From positions 107,832,686 to 107,896,685 of the forward strand of contig NC_037672.1 of NCBI RefSeq assembly GCF_003255815.1: a stretch of 64,000 nucleotides of DNA, in the 5' to 3' direction. The notes below the pieces were generated by a model. That model did no database searches. It was given only the letters and a program-made list of their open reading frames with translations, and was not told the DNA's origin. This stretch comes from Theropithecus gelada. Its lineage: Eukaryota > Chordata > Mammalia > Primates > Cercopithecidae. A program made the position numbers and the translations under genes. This document shows positions 23,141 through 34,111 of the stretch, piece by piece (the first letter of the stretch is position 1; every line of letters starts with the position of its first letter).

Positions 23141-24568
23141 CATGGCTCATTGATGAGAACCTTCTGTCTCCTATCTGAATAAAATGATCATGAGTAAAGA
23201 CTGTATTTTGAGGTTTGTGTATACTTGTCTCTTACTCTTTTTCTGTCCCTCTCTTTCTCATTTTCTGGCACTTCTTAGCTTATTTTTGAGGAGAAATCAA
23301 AGTTTTAGGTAAATAAACTCATCTATTGTTGGTGGAAATTATAATTACTTTGACCTTTATGTGCATTGACTGTGTTTGTAATTCTAACACTTATGTTGAT
23401 AACATGCTTTATGACACTTCCAAAAACCTAAGAAGCGCCCTCCAATATGTCAGCTTTCTTAAATCAACTTTCGTAAATGGATTTTTGTTTTTCCACATTA
23501 CCACCTCTTCTAAAGATCTCTGATACCATGTGGTTAGGAAAAAATTTTCGTATAATAGAATTGTTTCTGACCTTTTATCTTACTGTACCTTCAAAATTAT
23601 GCCAGGCTTTATATGCTATGGTGTGTGATATAAATTTATTTATAGATGGAAGAGCTTACAGTCATTTTTTCAGAAAATAATTCAGAGTTATTATCATTTT
23701 TCACAAATGAAGAAGTTAACATTCAATGAAATAAATTATAGACATGGTAATAAAAAAGTATAGCTCTTTCTTCAAATGGAAAACTATAGACATTAAAAGT
23801 GTTATGAATTAAAAGAGACTTAAAAGGCAAAAACTAGATGTAATAGGTGGACTTTTAATACTAATTTGAACAAATTCAACTGTAAATAGATATTTTGAGG
23901 ACCTTAGGTAATTTTGGATATGAATTGGATACTAAATTATTATTGAAAATAAATTATTATTGAGTTAGGTACAGTAATAGTATTACAATTAGGTAGAAAA
24001 ATGCCCATATCTTTTAAGGGGGCACCCTGATACATTAAGGTTTAAAATGTCAGTAAAAATAGAAACAAATGTTGAAAATATTAATAATTGTTACATCTGG
24101 GTGATAGGTATATTTTGACTTGTTTTTATAATAAAGTTAAAAAATGTCAATTAAAGTGTATGTATTTAGTAAAGAGGGAAAATATTTTTGGTGAGATTTT
24201 TACTGAAAGCCTTTATTTTTTCTTTTAACATTAGAGAAGATTCATATTTAGAATTCAGGAGCTATTTCCAGTGAGAGATCACTTTAGCTTTTTCTGTCAT
24301 TCAATTAGAAGCTAGTGACATTTCAATCTGAATGAAACATACTCTGAAATTCAAGGACCACCAAAGCACTCCTGAATCTAACATATTTCAAATGCAAAAG
24401 ATTTCTGAAATTAAAGTAATTGATGGCAAAATCTGGTGAGGATGCTGTCTTATTTTTTGTTTGCTCTTGCAAGGCAATGATGGAATATTCAGCAATGGCT
24501 ATGTTAGCAGTCTCTCTTTTATGGTTATTGATTCTGTCTTCCACAACTTGCTGCAGTACTAGTGATAG
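23141..24568. other. AT-rich unassigned
   Basis: About 1.4 kb with no recognised gene, RNA or repeat. Confidence 0.5.
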
Positions 24569-25206
24569 TGACAGGAGACAGACAAATTCCTAGGCAGACA
24601 GGGATGGGACCCTGATGGAACCAGACCTTCAAGCCAAAGCCAGTTTAAACTTTGAAAACCAAAAGGCTGGTTCAGGATAGAGCCTCTCCATTGATTCCTT
24701 CTGGATAACACTTTTTAACCAATCAAATTGTACTTTTTCCAAGTTTGCCCATGGACCAATCAGCACACGCTCCCTCATTCTCAGCCCATAAAAACCCCAG
24801 ACTCAGCCTCACAGGCAGCTGCATCTGCTTTCTGGGTTCCCTCTTGCAGCTGTGAGCTTTTCTTCTGTCACTCAATAAAATACTTCTCTGTCTTACTCAC
24901 TTTCTGATGTCCATGCACATCGTTCCTCTTGGTTGTGGGACAAGAGCCCAGAAGTTGCTGAGCTGCAGACAATGGGAATAAAAGAGCTGTAACATGCTCC
25001 TGCTCATGGGACCACAGGAGAAAGAGAGTTGTAACAACCCTCACCTCACCAAGCTGCAGGAACAAAGAGCTGTGACATTTCTGGAGGCTCAGACGTTGGG
25101 ACTCCTTGAGCAAGAGCTGTAACACCCTTTGGGGCTCCACAGTTGCTGTCATCTCTGAGTTTCTGGGTGCCACCATGTTCCCTTCATCTAGATGCTGGCA
25201 CCCAAC
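24569..25206 (+). mobile_element. ERV1-like solo LTR (boundaries approximate)
   Basis: Begins TGACAGGAGACAG. It has two CCAAT-type boxes (ACCAATCAAATTG, GACCAATCAGCAC), a TATA-like ATAAAAA at 24788-24794 and AATAAA at 24874-24879, followed by a long GC-richer downstream part containing repeated AGAGCTGTAAC / AGAGCTGTGAC. This order (U3, TATA, short R, AATAAA, long U5) fits a gammaretrovirus-like class I LTR. The family is not assigned; the right end is a guess at CCCAACA. The 176-codon frame on the opposite strand (24868-25398) is antisense to the LTR and is not credible as a gene. Confidence 0.65.
24729..24879 (+). promoter_or_regulatory. LTR core promoter and poly(A) signal
   Basis: CCAAT-type boxes at about 24720 and 24755, ATAAAAA at 24788-24794, then AATAAA at 24874-24879, 80 bp further on. 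Activity is not shown by sequence alone. Confidence 0.5.
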
Positions 25207-25849
25207 ATGGAAGCCATTCACAGCATGCCCAGTCCAGCAGTGGGCTGAATGTGGAGCTGTGGCAGGAATGGGATCTAAGTGGGCATGAGCCAAGCACAAC
25301 CTGCAAGGCTGAGCAGGTGGAGTGAGCCCAGTGGGCCCAAGCAAGACCTGGGTAGAGGCAGTGGTGGCTGCAGAGATTTCCAGCTGGCAAAGCAGCACCG
25401 AAGAAATCCTGTAACACTAAAGCCACATCCAAGTATAGAGCAATATCAGGGTGGTAATTCTTCAAGATTAATATTCTGTTACAGGAATCACCAAGTCAAG
25501 TGGTACAGTCTACTGGCAAACAATCAAGTGCAGAATTTCCTTGGTTTGGTCATCCCAAAGAATTAAGTCTAAATGCTGGAAGCCCAGGAGTACAGCTTGG
25601 TGGATGGAATTAGGGCAAGTCAAGAGAACCTATTAAAAAAGAGTTGAATTGAAGTAATAATTAAATCAAATTGTTTGCAACAGTCCTGCTTTTTTCCCTG
25701 CAAATGTTACAGGATGTTTAGTTCTTTCCCTGAATAAATTATTCAAGACCATGTTCACCTTGAGCCCTCTTGCCTTTCTTTTCAAAGTCTCCATATCCTA
25801 CTATAGTTCCAACAGATGGAAGCTATATTTTACATATTTTTAAGAGTTA
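25207..25849. other. Unassigned, possibly ERV-derived
   Basis: Continues from the LTR without a clear boundary. No protein domain is recognised. Confidence 0.35.
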
Positions 25850-26915
25850 CTATGGCAGACTGAAATGAGCACAAGCTTTTGAGTTGGAGTTGGGCATGTT
25901 AAGTTTGTGTTGAAAGTTATACATGCAGGTGGAGTTATCCAGAAAGAAGTTAAAAATGTGGAACTGGAGATGGCGGTAGAAGTTAGGATTGAAAATCTTA
26001 GAGGCAGGGGTTGAAACTGTAAAAATGAAAGAGGCCTGGTGGTGGGGGTAGAGTGTAGAATATAGAATAGTATGGAACATACATGTTTGAACCTAGATGA
26101 AAAGATCCATTTAAAAATAGCTAGAGAAATGAAGCATGAAAATCAGCCTCTGAAGAGATAGAAAAGGCAGGAGAAAAACAACATAACCCAGAATACTCCA
26201 GCAGTACCAGAAGTAAATGGTTTCAAAAAATATTGCATTATGGAGATGTGAGCTTTAGAGAGACTACTGAGGAGGTTGGAGAAACTACTACTGAATCTGA
26301 CGTTTAGGAGATTATTGGTGACTCTCAAGGGAGGAAGATTTAAGATATGACTAATTTGGCCGGGCGCGGTGGCTCAAGCCTGTAATCCCAGCACTTTGGG
26401 AGGCCGAGACGGGCGAATCACAAGGTCAGGAGATCGAGACCATCCTGGCTAACCCGGTGAAACCCCGTCTCTACTAAAAAGTACAAAAAACCAGCCGGGC
26501 GAGGTGGCGGGCGCCTGTAGTTCCAGCTACTCGGGAGGCTGAGGCAGGAGAATGGCGTGAACCCGGGAGGCGGAGCTTGTAGTGAGCTGAGATCTGGCCA
26601 CTGCACTCCAGCCTGGGCGACAGAGCGAGACTCTGTCTCAAAAAAAAAAAAAAAAAAAAAAAAAAAAGATATGACTAATTAGTAATTAGAAATTCCACCC
26701 CTGCCCAAGAACAGTAAATAGAGTTTTGTTTTGTTTTTAAATTTGAGATGTTTGAGTACACTTATAGGTCAAGGAGGATTCACAGAAAGGGGAAGAATGA
26801 TGATGCAAGAAAATAAAAAATAGATGATGGATTCAAGAATTCAGAATAAGAAATTTTCTAGCAAGGGAGAAGGAGGAATATCCAAAGAAAATTTTAGTTT
26901 GCAAACTGAGGTGTT
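25850..26915 (+). repeat. Old dispersed repeat, copy 3, split by AluY
   Basis: GTTGGGCATGTTAAGTTTG, CATGCAGGTGGAGTTATCC, GAGATTATTGGTGACTCTC and TAGGTCAAGGAGGATTCACAG follow the same order as the later part of the repeat in other copies. Interrupted by the AluY at 26358. Confidence 0.5.
26358..26665 (+). mobile_element. Young AluY, Old World monkey type
   Basis: Near-consensus GGCCGGGCGCGGTGGCTCAA head, GAGATCTGGCCACTGCACTC right arm and a 27-nt A-tail. A 15-bp perfect target duplication, AAGATATGACTAATT, lies at 26342-26356 and 26666-26680. GGCTCAAGCC and GATCTGGCCACTGC fit cercopithecid AluYRa-type elements. Confidence 0.95.
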
Positions 26916-27254
26916 TTTTTTGATATGATCTTTTTCTTCCTAGTGAAAATAAGAAGCTAGGAAGTTCTAATGAAGAGAAGGGGAGGTCATCTCAACAGCT
27001 ATTAACAATTTTAAAATCTGGTTCATTTTCCTTTAAGATTGGTGGAAGGAGTTTTCAGCTCTCATTTATTAAATGACTGGCCAAGATCACAAAGCTGGTA
27101 TTAGAGCTGGTGCTAAGCAGTGTGGGACTAGGGCTGGGAGTGATCATGGTATAGCAGTGAGTTTTTCTCTTCTTTTTATTTTCTTTTGTCTTTCTCATGT
27201 CTTTTTTCTTTCTTTCCTTTCTTCTGCCTTTCCTTCCCTCCTTATTTTCTTTTT
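26916..27254. repeat. Unassigned, with a pyrimidine-rich tract
   Basis: At about 27163-27256 the sequence is dominated by CTTT/CTTC units. The rest is unassigned. Confidence 0.5.
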
Positions 27255-27645
27255 TGAGTGACTTTATTGAGGTACAATTATGAAATCACTCACTGTTTGT
27301 ATCATTAGATGATTTCTAGTAAGCTCATATAGCTGTGCAACCATCATTGCAATCTGGGTTTAGGTCATTCCTATTACTCCAAAAAGTTGCTGTGTGCCAT
27401 TTGCAATCAGTTGCACTCCCACCCTTAGGCCCAGACAACCACAGATCAGCTTTCTATCTCTATGAATCTGCTTTTTCTAAGAATTTCATTTAATGGAATC
27501 GTAAAATATCTGATCTTTTGTGTACTTCTTTCTTTGCATTGTTTTTCAGGTTCATCATATAGCATGTATCGGTAGTTTCTTCCTTTTTCTTGCTGAATAA
27601 TATTATGTCGTATGGATCGACATTTTGTTTTCCCATTTCTTCCAG
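27255..27645 (-). mobile_element. L1M-type 3' fragment
   Basis: GACTTTATTGAGGTACAATT, CAACCATCATTGCAATCTGG, TTCATTTAATGGAATCGTAA and GCTGAATAATATTATGTCG: antisense of an old L1 3' end. Confidence 0.8.
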
Positions 27646-28029
27646 CAACCTGAGTGTGTTCGTTTCACAGGAGCTGGCATCCTCTTCAAAAATAAATTAA
27701 TAGATGATTCAATTGTGAAATATTTTCATAATTTCTGCTTTAGTTGACCTATAATTTGTTCCTTACACAGTAGCCAAGATATTCTCATTTATGTTGTGAG
27801 GAACGTATTATAAACATTTTTTTCGAAACCCATGCAATTCTTGAACACGAACTTTACAAACCCACTATTAAAGCCCTTCTAGTTTTTGTTGGAGAATAAA
27901 AGATAATGAGTTTCTCTGACATGCTTAATACTTCCTTCTGGAAATGAAGATTAGTTGATATTAACTGAAGCAAGTAAACCAATTAAGACAATGATGATAC
28001 GATTAAAACCCTTAACTATATTTTACTGT
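27646..28029. other. Unassigned
   Basis: No recognised feature. Confidence 0.5.
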
Positions 28030-28206
28030 TTATAAAACTTTTATATTATTTCAGTCAATTCTTTTAACAGCCCTGTTGTGGTATGCAGGAGTGGTATTTT
28101 AATCCTCATTACAGGTAATGAAACAGATTAAGAGAAGTTAAGAGCTAAAATCTTATAGGGCTGAAACTCAAACCTAAGTGCGCCGATGCTCTTTATATTC
28201 CACCTA
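28030..28206 (-). mobile_element. MIR fragment
   Basis: TTTTAACAGCCCTGTTGTGG, TAATCCTCATTACAGGTAA, GAAACAGATTAAGAGAAGTT and ATAGGGCTGAAACTCAAACC: the antisense MIR core. Confidence 0.8.
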
Positions 28207-28244
28207 CACACTATTCCATTCCCCATGTGTCTTGTTTTATTCTA

Positions 28245-28282
28245 GGTGTCTGTGTGTGTGTGTTAGTGTGTGTGTGTGTACA
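28245..28282. repeat. (TG)n microsatellite
   Basis: Interrupted TG dinucleotide repeat, split by TTAG. Confidence 0.9.
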
Positions 28283-28860
28283 CATGTACCTGTGGAGCCC
28301 AGTGCAAAATGAATATATGGGGCACCTTGTTAAAAATTATTGAGTATTTCAAGATGGCGACAGCAGAGTCTTAAAACAAATACAGGGCCCTTGTGAGCAC
28401 AGGATCCTCTTGGGCCACACAGGTTGTGTGCCCATGAAGCTGGCCACGACCTTGTGAAAGAATGTCCTATTCAGGCAACTACCAGTAAGATTGGAGTGTC
28501 AGATAAGGAGGTAGAGAAGCAAGGCAGAGTTACTGCTGCCATTTATTTACTCTGAGATGGGAGTAGTAATATATAGAGAAGCCAGGCCACTAAAATTTTA
28601 TGTTCCATGCTAGTATTTTTAATGTATTCCAAAGGCAGAGAAAATCACCTAATAATTTTAAGTGAAAGAATTGCAATTACATTTATATTTTAGAAAAAAA
28701 TCAGTCTGATCTATATTTCAAGGACGGATTTTTACGTGTGAAAATGAAAGGAGGAAGATAAACTTGGGAAGAAATATCAGTAATCCAGGTTAGAGGAGAA
28801 GAGGGCTTTAAGGCAGTGGGATTTGAAATGCTGAAGAGGGGGTGAGGTGGGGAATCCTGC
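28283..28860 (+). repeat. Probable old dispersed repeat, copy 4 (degraded)
   Basis: At 28480-28860, AGTCTGATCTATATTTCAAG and CAGTAATCCAGGTTAGAGG match the atcactctg / cagtaatccagg portion seen in other copies. Confidence 0.4.
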
Positions 28861-29269
28861 TCCTTGCCTTTGAATTTCTTGACAGTCAGAAGCGCTCTGG
28901 CACCTCATTGTGTCTCAGTCTGCAAAGTCCCTCCAGAGAGCAAGATGGGGGTTGATGGTCAGGCTGACCGCATTTGCGTCCCCTCCATTAGGAAGCATGG
29001 TGGTGGGCTGCCAATGTCTGAAAATGATCATTTCATATATTTTTCCCAGTTTGAATTTCTTTTAGTTGTCAAAGGGCAAGCCCAGTAACAGTTTGTTCAT
29101 TATGGTTGAGTGGAAAACTGTGGTTTATTTTTAAACTTAGTAATTCAGTAGCTTCATTTGAGATAGTATTGCCCCCGGGGGGTTAGTTCTCTAACATCCT
29201 GGGAGTCATTTCTGGAGGGTGGTGAAATAAGAAAGCATTTAAAAAATATTAAATTAGGTATTAACTACC
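28861..29269. other. Unassigned
   Basis: No recognised feature. The 74-codon frame at 28864 has no domain. Confidence 0.45.
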
Positions 29270-29279
29270 TTTCTCTCTC

Positions 29280-29318
<39 letters not shown>

Positions 29319-29328
29319 CACATACACA
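29270..29328. repeat. (TC)n(CA)n compound microsatellite
   Basis: A short CT repeat followed by about twenty CA units with one CG and one TA interruption. Confidence 0.95.
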
Positions 29329-30917
29329 TTCTCGAATGCTTTATAGAATGGGAGAAAAAGACTCAGAACTACAGATTCATTCACATAATGTGAGGCTTAT
29401 TTTAGTATACTCATGAATGTGTCACACATTTGAACTTCATCTTTTATGTGCAGCAACAGCAGATGTTGAAAGTATAACCCCCATGCAGGTAGACATTATG
29501 GTAAAGCTTTCAATGGGATAGGGAGTAGAGATTTATTGTCAGCACTAAACATGCAAATGGTTTCACCATTCATGTGAAGTGCTAAATGAGATTAATTTGT
29601 TGGTCAACTGGAGCCCTGTGTGAACTTTAGCATATGTCAGTAGTCTCTTGTGAAAGGATGTTCCTCCTTATGATTAGGAAGAGAAGACTCAGGTTAGGTT
29701 TAGGGGATCAGGAATCGTGGGTGGGAAGAGAGCATGATCTATCTCTGAGATCATGGCTCACTCCTCTGGTAATTCCGAAGGAGCAAGCTGCAAACAAAGG
29801 CCATGTAAGGCTAAGAGAGAATTACAGATCAGTTGTATTTGCCAGAGAGGTGGTCTCTGCTATGCTATCTGTTTATACTTGGGATTAGTGAGAACTCCCA
29901 ACTTCTTGCAGTTATCTGATGAAACAAATGACATTTGCTATACTACCAAGTCATTTTCTCATGAGTATCGTGTACAACTTCTAGGGAAACCATGTAGTTT
30001 TGCAATGGTAGTGAAGTAAATGTTTATTTGGGCTTGGCATAGAACTAGATATCAAATTTCCTGTTCCTCAAGAGTGTTTTCCTTTGAGAGAACTCTCCCC
30101 TTCTTTCCTTTTTTTAATGTGACACTTTGTCCTTTGGCCTCTGGTCCCACAAAGGCATCCGTCTCCACTTCAATAACTTCTATCCTATAATTTAAGAAAG
30201 CTGACATTATTTGGAATTCCGAAATCAATACCTGCCCATTCAGCATTGCCCCTTATAGAGAAAATGGTCTGTATGATTCACACAGCAGAGAACACATAAG
30301 CTTTAAATCAACCATCCTGCACTTGTTCAGCAATTCTATATCCTTGCACTAGTATTTAATTAGTTTATGGGAGCAAATCTATCATGTATGTATGTTAACA
30401 TAATCAGGTATAGCATGAAGGAAAGTGTTGTTCTTAATAAATCTCTTTGCATTGCATTGTATTGTGAAACATTGATTTTTCAGAAGAAAATTATCTTCCA
30501 GGAAGAGAAAAAGGGTGGCAAAACTCTAGATCTCCAGTTTCCAAATTCCACTACTTCTCTACACCACACAGTATTTTGGCTATGACTTTTACTTTAGATC
30601 TTCAGGCTAAGCTTTCCAGGAGTGGCTTTTTTTGTTTGTTTGATTTTAGCAGTTAGAATATGATGCCATTAGATAACTTTAGATACTTTAAATTGTGTTG
30701 TCTAAAAATATTTACCAAATATTTACTGGTGCTTACCATGTATCAACTGCCAGGTGCAGGGGTTAGCTGTAGTTTTTACAAATCAAAGCAAACTGTTGCT
30801 TTAAAAACAAATTATCTTTCTCTGTGGAGCCTAATGTGGTAAACAGACAATCTGGAGCAACCTACACCCCACAGGGCTCCAATGCCTATGATTGTGTCTG
30901 ATGCTGGCTTAGGTACC
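29329..30917. other. Unassigned
   Basis: About 1.6 kb with no recognised gene, RNA or repeat. Confidence 0.5.
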
Positions 30918-31410
30918 GTACTAGTCAGAGTTCTCTAGATAAACAGAACCAACAGAGGATCTGTTTCTATGTGTATATGTGTATGTATGTATATCTAGAT
31001 CTAGTTACCTAGAATTATCTATCTATATAGATTATCTATTGAAAGAAATTTATTTTAAGAAATTGGCTCACAGAATTATGGAAGTTGGTGAGTCCAAAAT
31101 CTGTAGAGTAGGCTGGCAGCCCAATGACCCAGGGAAGAGCAAATATTGCAGTTCAATTCCAAAGGCTGTCTGCTGGCAGAATTCATCCTTGTCTGGGGAA
31201 GGCCAGTCTTTGCTCTGTGAAGGCCTGCAATTGGTTAGATGAGGCCCACCCACATTATAGAGGGCAATCTGTTTTACTCAAAGTCTGTCAATTTAAATGT
31301 TGATCTCATCCAAAAAATGCCCTCACAGAAACATCCAAGATAATGTTTGACCAAATATCTGGGCACTGTGGCCCAGTCAAGTTGACACATAAAATTACCC
31401 ATCTCAGGTA
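30918..31410 (-). mobile_element. MLT2-like solo LTR (ERVL)
   Basis: Left end CAGAGTTCTCTAGATAAACAG; right part GAGGCCCACCCACATTATAG, GGGCAATCTGTTTTACTCAA, CCAAATATCTGGGCACTG and GTCAAGTTGACACATAAAATT. This is the reverse of the MLT2 consensus order. About 490 bp, no internal region. Confidence 0.8.
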
Positions 31411-31749
31411 GCATATTTTACATAAAGATAATAACGACAAATACTATATAGTACTTATTAACATGATAGGCCCTGTTTTAAACACTTCATATGTTAACTG
31501 ATTTATTTATTTACTGGGTTTTTTTTTTAATTCTTTAAACTTTTATTTTGGCTTCAGGAGTACAGATGCAGGTTTGTTATATAGGTAAGCTTGTGTCACA
31601 GGCGTTTGTTGTACAGATTATTTTGTCACTCAGGTATTAAGCCTAGTACTCAAGAGTTATCTTTTCTCCTCCTCTCCCTCTTTCCACCCTCCACCCTCAA
31701 GCAGACACCAGTGTGTGTGCTTCTTTATGTGTGCATGTGTTCTCATCAC

Positions 31750-32192
31750 TTAGTTCCCACTTATAAGTGAGAACATGCGGTCTTTGGCTTTCTGTCCCTG
31801 CGTTACTTTGCTAAGGATAACAGCCTCTAGCTCCATCCATGTTCCCACAAAGGACATGATCTCATTCTCTTTTATGTCTGCATCATATTCCATGGTGTAT
31901 ATGTAACAAATTTTCATTATCCAATCTGCCATTGATGAATGTTTAGGTTGGTTCCATGTCTTTGCCTTTCTGAATAGTGTTGCAGTGAACAAATGCATGC
32001 ATATGTCTTTATGATAGAATGATTTATATTCCTTTGGGTGTATACCTAATAATGGGATTTCTGGGTTGAATGGTAGCTCTGTTTTTGGCTCTTTGAGGAA
32101 TCGCCACATTGCTTTCCACAATGGCTGAATTAATTTACACTCCCACCAACAGTGTATAAGCATCTCCTTTTCTCTGCAACCTTGCCAGCATC
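31750..32192 (-). pseudogene. L1 ORF2p C-terminal remnant
   Basis: A minus-strand frame in the L1 encodes the C-terminal end of the L1 reverse transcriptase ORF2p. Typical motifs are visible: HCWWECKLIQPLW, EIPLLGIHPKEYKSFYHKD, CMHLFTATLFRKAKTWNQPK and NEIMSFVGTWMELEAVILSK. In full-length L1 this is the cysteine-rich end of a protein of about 1275 residues. Here only about 150 residues remain; the endonuclease and reverse transcriptase domains are absent. The open frame runs on upstream to 32451 across the L1/non-L1 junction, giving 233 codons, but about the first 86 residues come from the foreign segment and MIR. It is a relic, not a gene. Confidence 0.85.
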
Positions 32193-32427
32193 TCCTTCCA
32201 CTCCTTATTTTTCCTTTTCCTGTGCAGGGATGGAAGCTTCCTTGTGCCTGGTGGCTGATGGCCAAGGCCAAGCCCAAAGACCACTGCAGCCCAGTTCTCA
32301 GGAAATGAAGTCCATCTCTGCAGCACGGGAGGAGGGCAAGAGAAGCAGTTGGTGGGTGCCGTTTATTCTGGCCCCAGTCCTGGAAGAGCCACAACCTTGG
32401 CTGCTCCAGGTAGCAGGCACAGCCCCC
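32193..32427 (-). other. Unidentified segment co-inserted with L1
   Basis: GC-richer than its surroundings. Read on the minus strand it contains GGAGCAGCCAAGGTTGTGGC, CCAGGACTGGGGCCAGAATA, TGCAGAGATGGACTTCATTT and TTGGCCTTGGCCATCAGCC. It is not recognisable L1, Alu or a small nuclear RNA. It may be a piece of an mRNA or of unspliced cellular RNA. Confidence 0.5.
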
Positions 32428-32600
32428 TATGTAAACTAATTTAATTTTCACTAAATCCTTTAAGAGACTATTATTATTCTCATTTCACAGGTGAGAACAC
32501 TGACGCAGGAAGAGATTAATAACTCATCTATGGTCCATCCGTAGCTAGGATGTGGCAAAACAAGGCAGTTGTGTTTATAACCATTACGCTATATTGCAGG

Positions 32601-32786
32601 GTTAAAAAAAAAGGGTTAATAAAAAGATTGTGTGGAGTCTGTTTTTTATTTTTTAATTACAGAAGACTTCTCCATTCAAGCAATGAGATGGCATACCTTG
32701 CATCCTTCTCTGCTCAGAGAACGTGCTGTTAGGTCTACTCATTAAACATTTCCTACCAATGACTTAGCTGATATGAAATATCAATT

Positions 32787-32788
<2 letters not shown>
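32601..32788. other. Unassigned
   Basis: No recognised feature. Confidence 0.5.
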
Positions 32789-32823
<35 letters not shown>

Positions 32824-33090
32824 AGACGGAGTCTCGCTCTGTCGCCCAGGCTGGAGTGCGGTGGCGCGATCTCGGCTCACTGCAAGCTCCACCTCCCGGG
32901 TTCACGCCATTCTCCCGCCTCAGCCTCCGAGTAGCTGGGACTACAGGCGCCCGCCACCACGCCCGGCTAGTTTTTTGTATTTTTAGTAGAGACGGGGTTT
33001 CACCATGTTAGCCAGGATGGTCTCGATCTCCTGACCTCGTGATCCACCCGCCTCGGCCTCCCAAAGTGCTGGGATTACAGGCTTGAGCCA
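32789..33090 (-). mobile_element. Young AluY, Old World monkey type
   Basis: 33-nt poly-T, then near-consensus antisense Alu ending AGGCTTGAGCCA, i.e. GGCTCAAGCC in sense. About a dozen head bases are missing. A perfect 14-bp target duplication, GAAATATCAATTTC, lies at 32775-32788 and 33091-33104. Confidence 0.95.
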
Positions 33091-33104
33091 GAAATATCAA
33101 TTTC

Positions 33105-33356
33105 AAACTTCCTCTGACACACATACTACTATCCCTGAAACTATTTTCACAAAGAAAAATTATTTCACATCCTCAACTGAAATTTTATCAATTTTCATTT
33201 TTATTATTTTATCACAATCTGTATTAAGCCTAATACAAATAAATAATATTTGGATAATATTTATTCATTCATCCATTCTAGACTTCAGTGAAAATTTACT
33301 GAATATCTCTTATGTGTCAGACACATTAACCTATGGTCAAGTGCTTTATTTAAGCA
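33105..33356. other. Unassigned, with an old-repeat fragment
   Basis: At about 33260-33330, ATTTACTGAATATCTCTTATG resembles the leading part of the old dispersed repeat. Confidence 0.4.
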
Positions 33357-33675
33357 GTTTGGGAGGCCAAGGCAGGAGGATTGCTTGAGCCCAGGAGTTG
33401 GAGACCAGCCTGGGCAGCAAAGTGAGATCTCATCTCCAAAAACAAACAAACAAACAAACGAACAAAAAAATTAGCCAGGTGTGTTGGCATGTGCCTGTGG
33501 TCCCAGCTACATGAAGCTGAGGCAAGAGGATCGCTTGAGCCTGGGAGGTTGAGGCTGCAGTGAGTGAGCCATGATCGCACCACTGCACTCCAGCCAGGGG
33601 GACAGAGAGAGACCTTGTCTCAAATAAATAAACAAATAAAAAGTAAATGAACGAATGAATAAAGAAATACATAAA
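33357..33675 (+). mobile_element. Alu SINE (AluJ-like), 5' truncated
   Basis: Starts at GCAGTTTGGGAGGCCAAGGC, has an (AAAC)n middle A-region, and ends CCTTGTCTCAAATAAATAAA with a diverged tail. Confidence 0.95.
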
Positions 33676-33724
33676 TAATCTCATTGATTTCTTGACACCA
33701 GTTCTATGAGATAGGTTGTTTTTA

Positions 33725-34097
33725 AGTAAACTATCAGTCGGGGCTGTTAGAAACCACACTAGGTTTTTAAATAGAGGGGGTTTAATATAGGGAATTAGTT
33801 AAGCAGACATTGAAGTCTGAAAAGCAAATAAAAAGATAACTGAGGTAACCCAGAGAAGGGATTACCATAACCTAAAAGCTTAGAGGAGGAGCTCTACAGA
33901 GGCAGGACTCAGACCTCTAGGGACTGAAGAAGCTAGAAGCTTGAATCAAGGCTGCTGTTGGGGAGAGCTGTTTTCAGAGTGACCTGACAGGAACAGCATG
34001 CAAACACAAAGGCCTAAGTCACTTTTACTTCCAGCCTTCCAGCCTTCTTTTGTGCTCTCATTAGTGGATCCTAATAAGAAATAGCAATTTGCCAACA
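33725..34097. other. Repeat-like sequence, not assigned
   Basis: GAGGGGGTTTAATATAGGG...GGAGGAGCTCTACAGAGGC recalls an old dispersed element, but I cannot name it. Confidence 0.35.
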
Positions 34098-34111
34098 AAT
34101 AGGAGGGAGGG

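Larger units (their letters stand above)
31506..32427 (-). mobile_element. Chimeric L1 retroinsertion (L1 3' end plus non-L1 segment)
   Basis: 31506-32192 is antisense L1: TGCAGGTTTGTTATATAGG, GAGAACATGCGGTCTTTGGC, CATATTCCATGGTGTATATG, AATGGGATTTCTGGGTTGAA and CCCACCAACAGTGTATAAGC. It is less diverged than the other L1 pieces here, so probably primate-age. From 32193 the L1 match stops and about 235 bp of GC-richer, non-L1 sequence follows. Imperfect 16-bp duplications flank the whole: TATGTTAACTGATTTA (31490-31505) and TATGTAAACTAATTTA (32428-32443), 14 of 16 identical, both inside a MIR. The non-L1 part therefore entered together with the L1. See findings. Confidence 0.75.
31425..32600 (-). 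mobile_element. MIR, split by a chimeric L1 insertion
   Basis: Left piece 31425-31505 (GATAATAACGACAAATAC...CCTGTTTTAAACACTTCATA) and right piece 32428-32600 (ACTATTATTATTCTCATTTC, AGGTGAGAACACTGACGC, ATAACCATTACGCTATATTG) join into one antisense MIR when 31506-32427 is removed. Confidence 0.85.

Noticed and set aside
24868..25398. 176-codon open frame on the minus strand
   Set aside because: Lies antisense across an LTR, is low in recognisable structure, and has overlapping open frames on the other strand. Likely chance in GC-richer DNA.
31750..32451. 233-codon open frame on the minus strand, the longest in the window
   Set aside because: About 150 residues are the L1 ORF2p C-terminus. The upstream part comes from the co-inserted segment and MIR. 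No intact gene structure.
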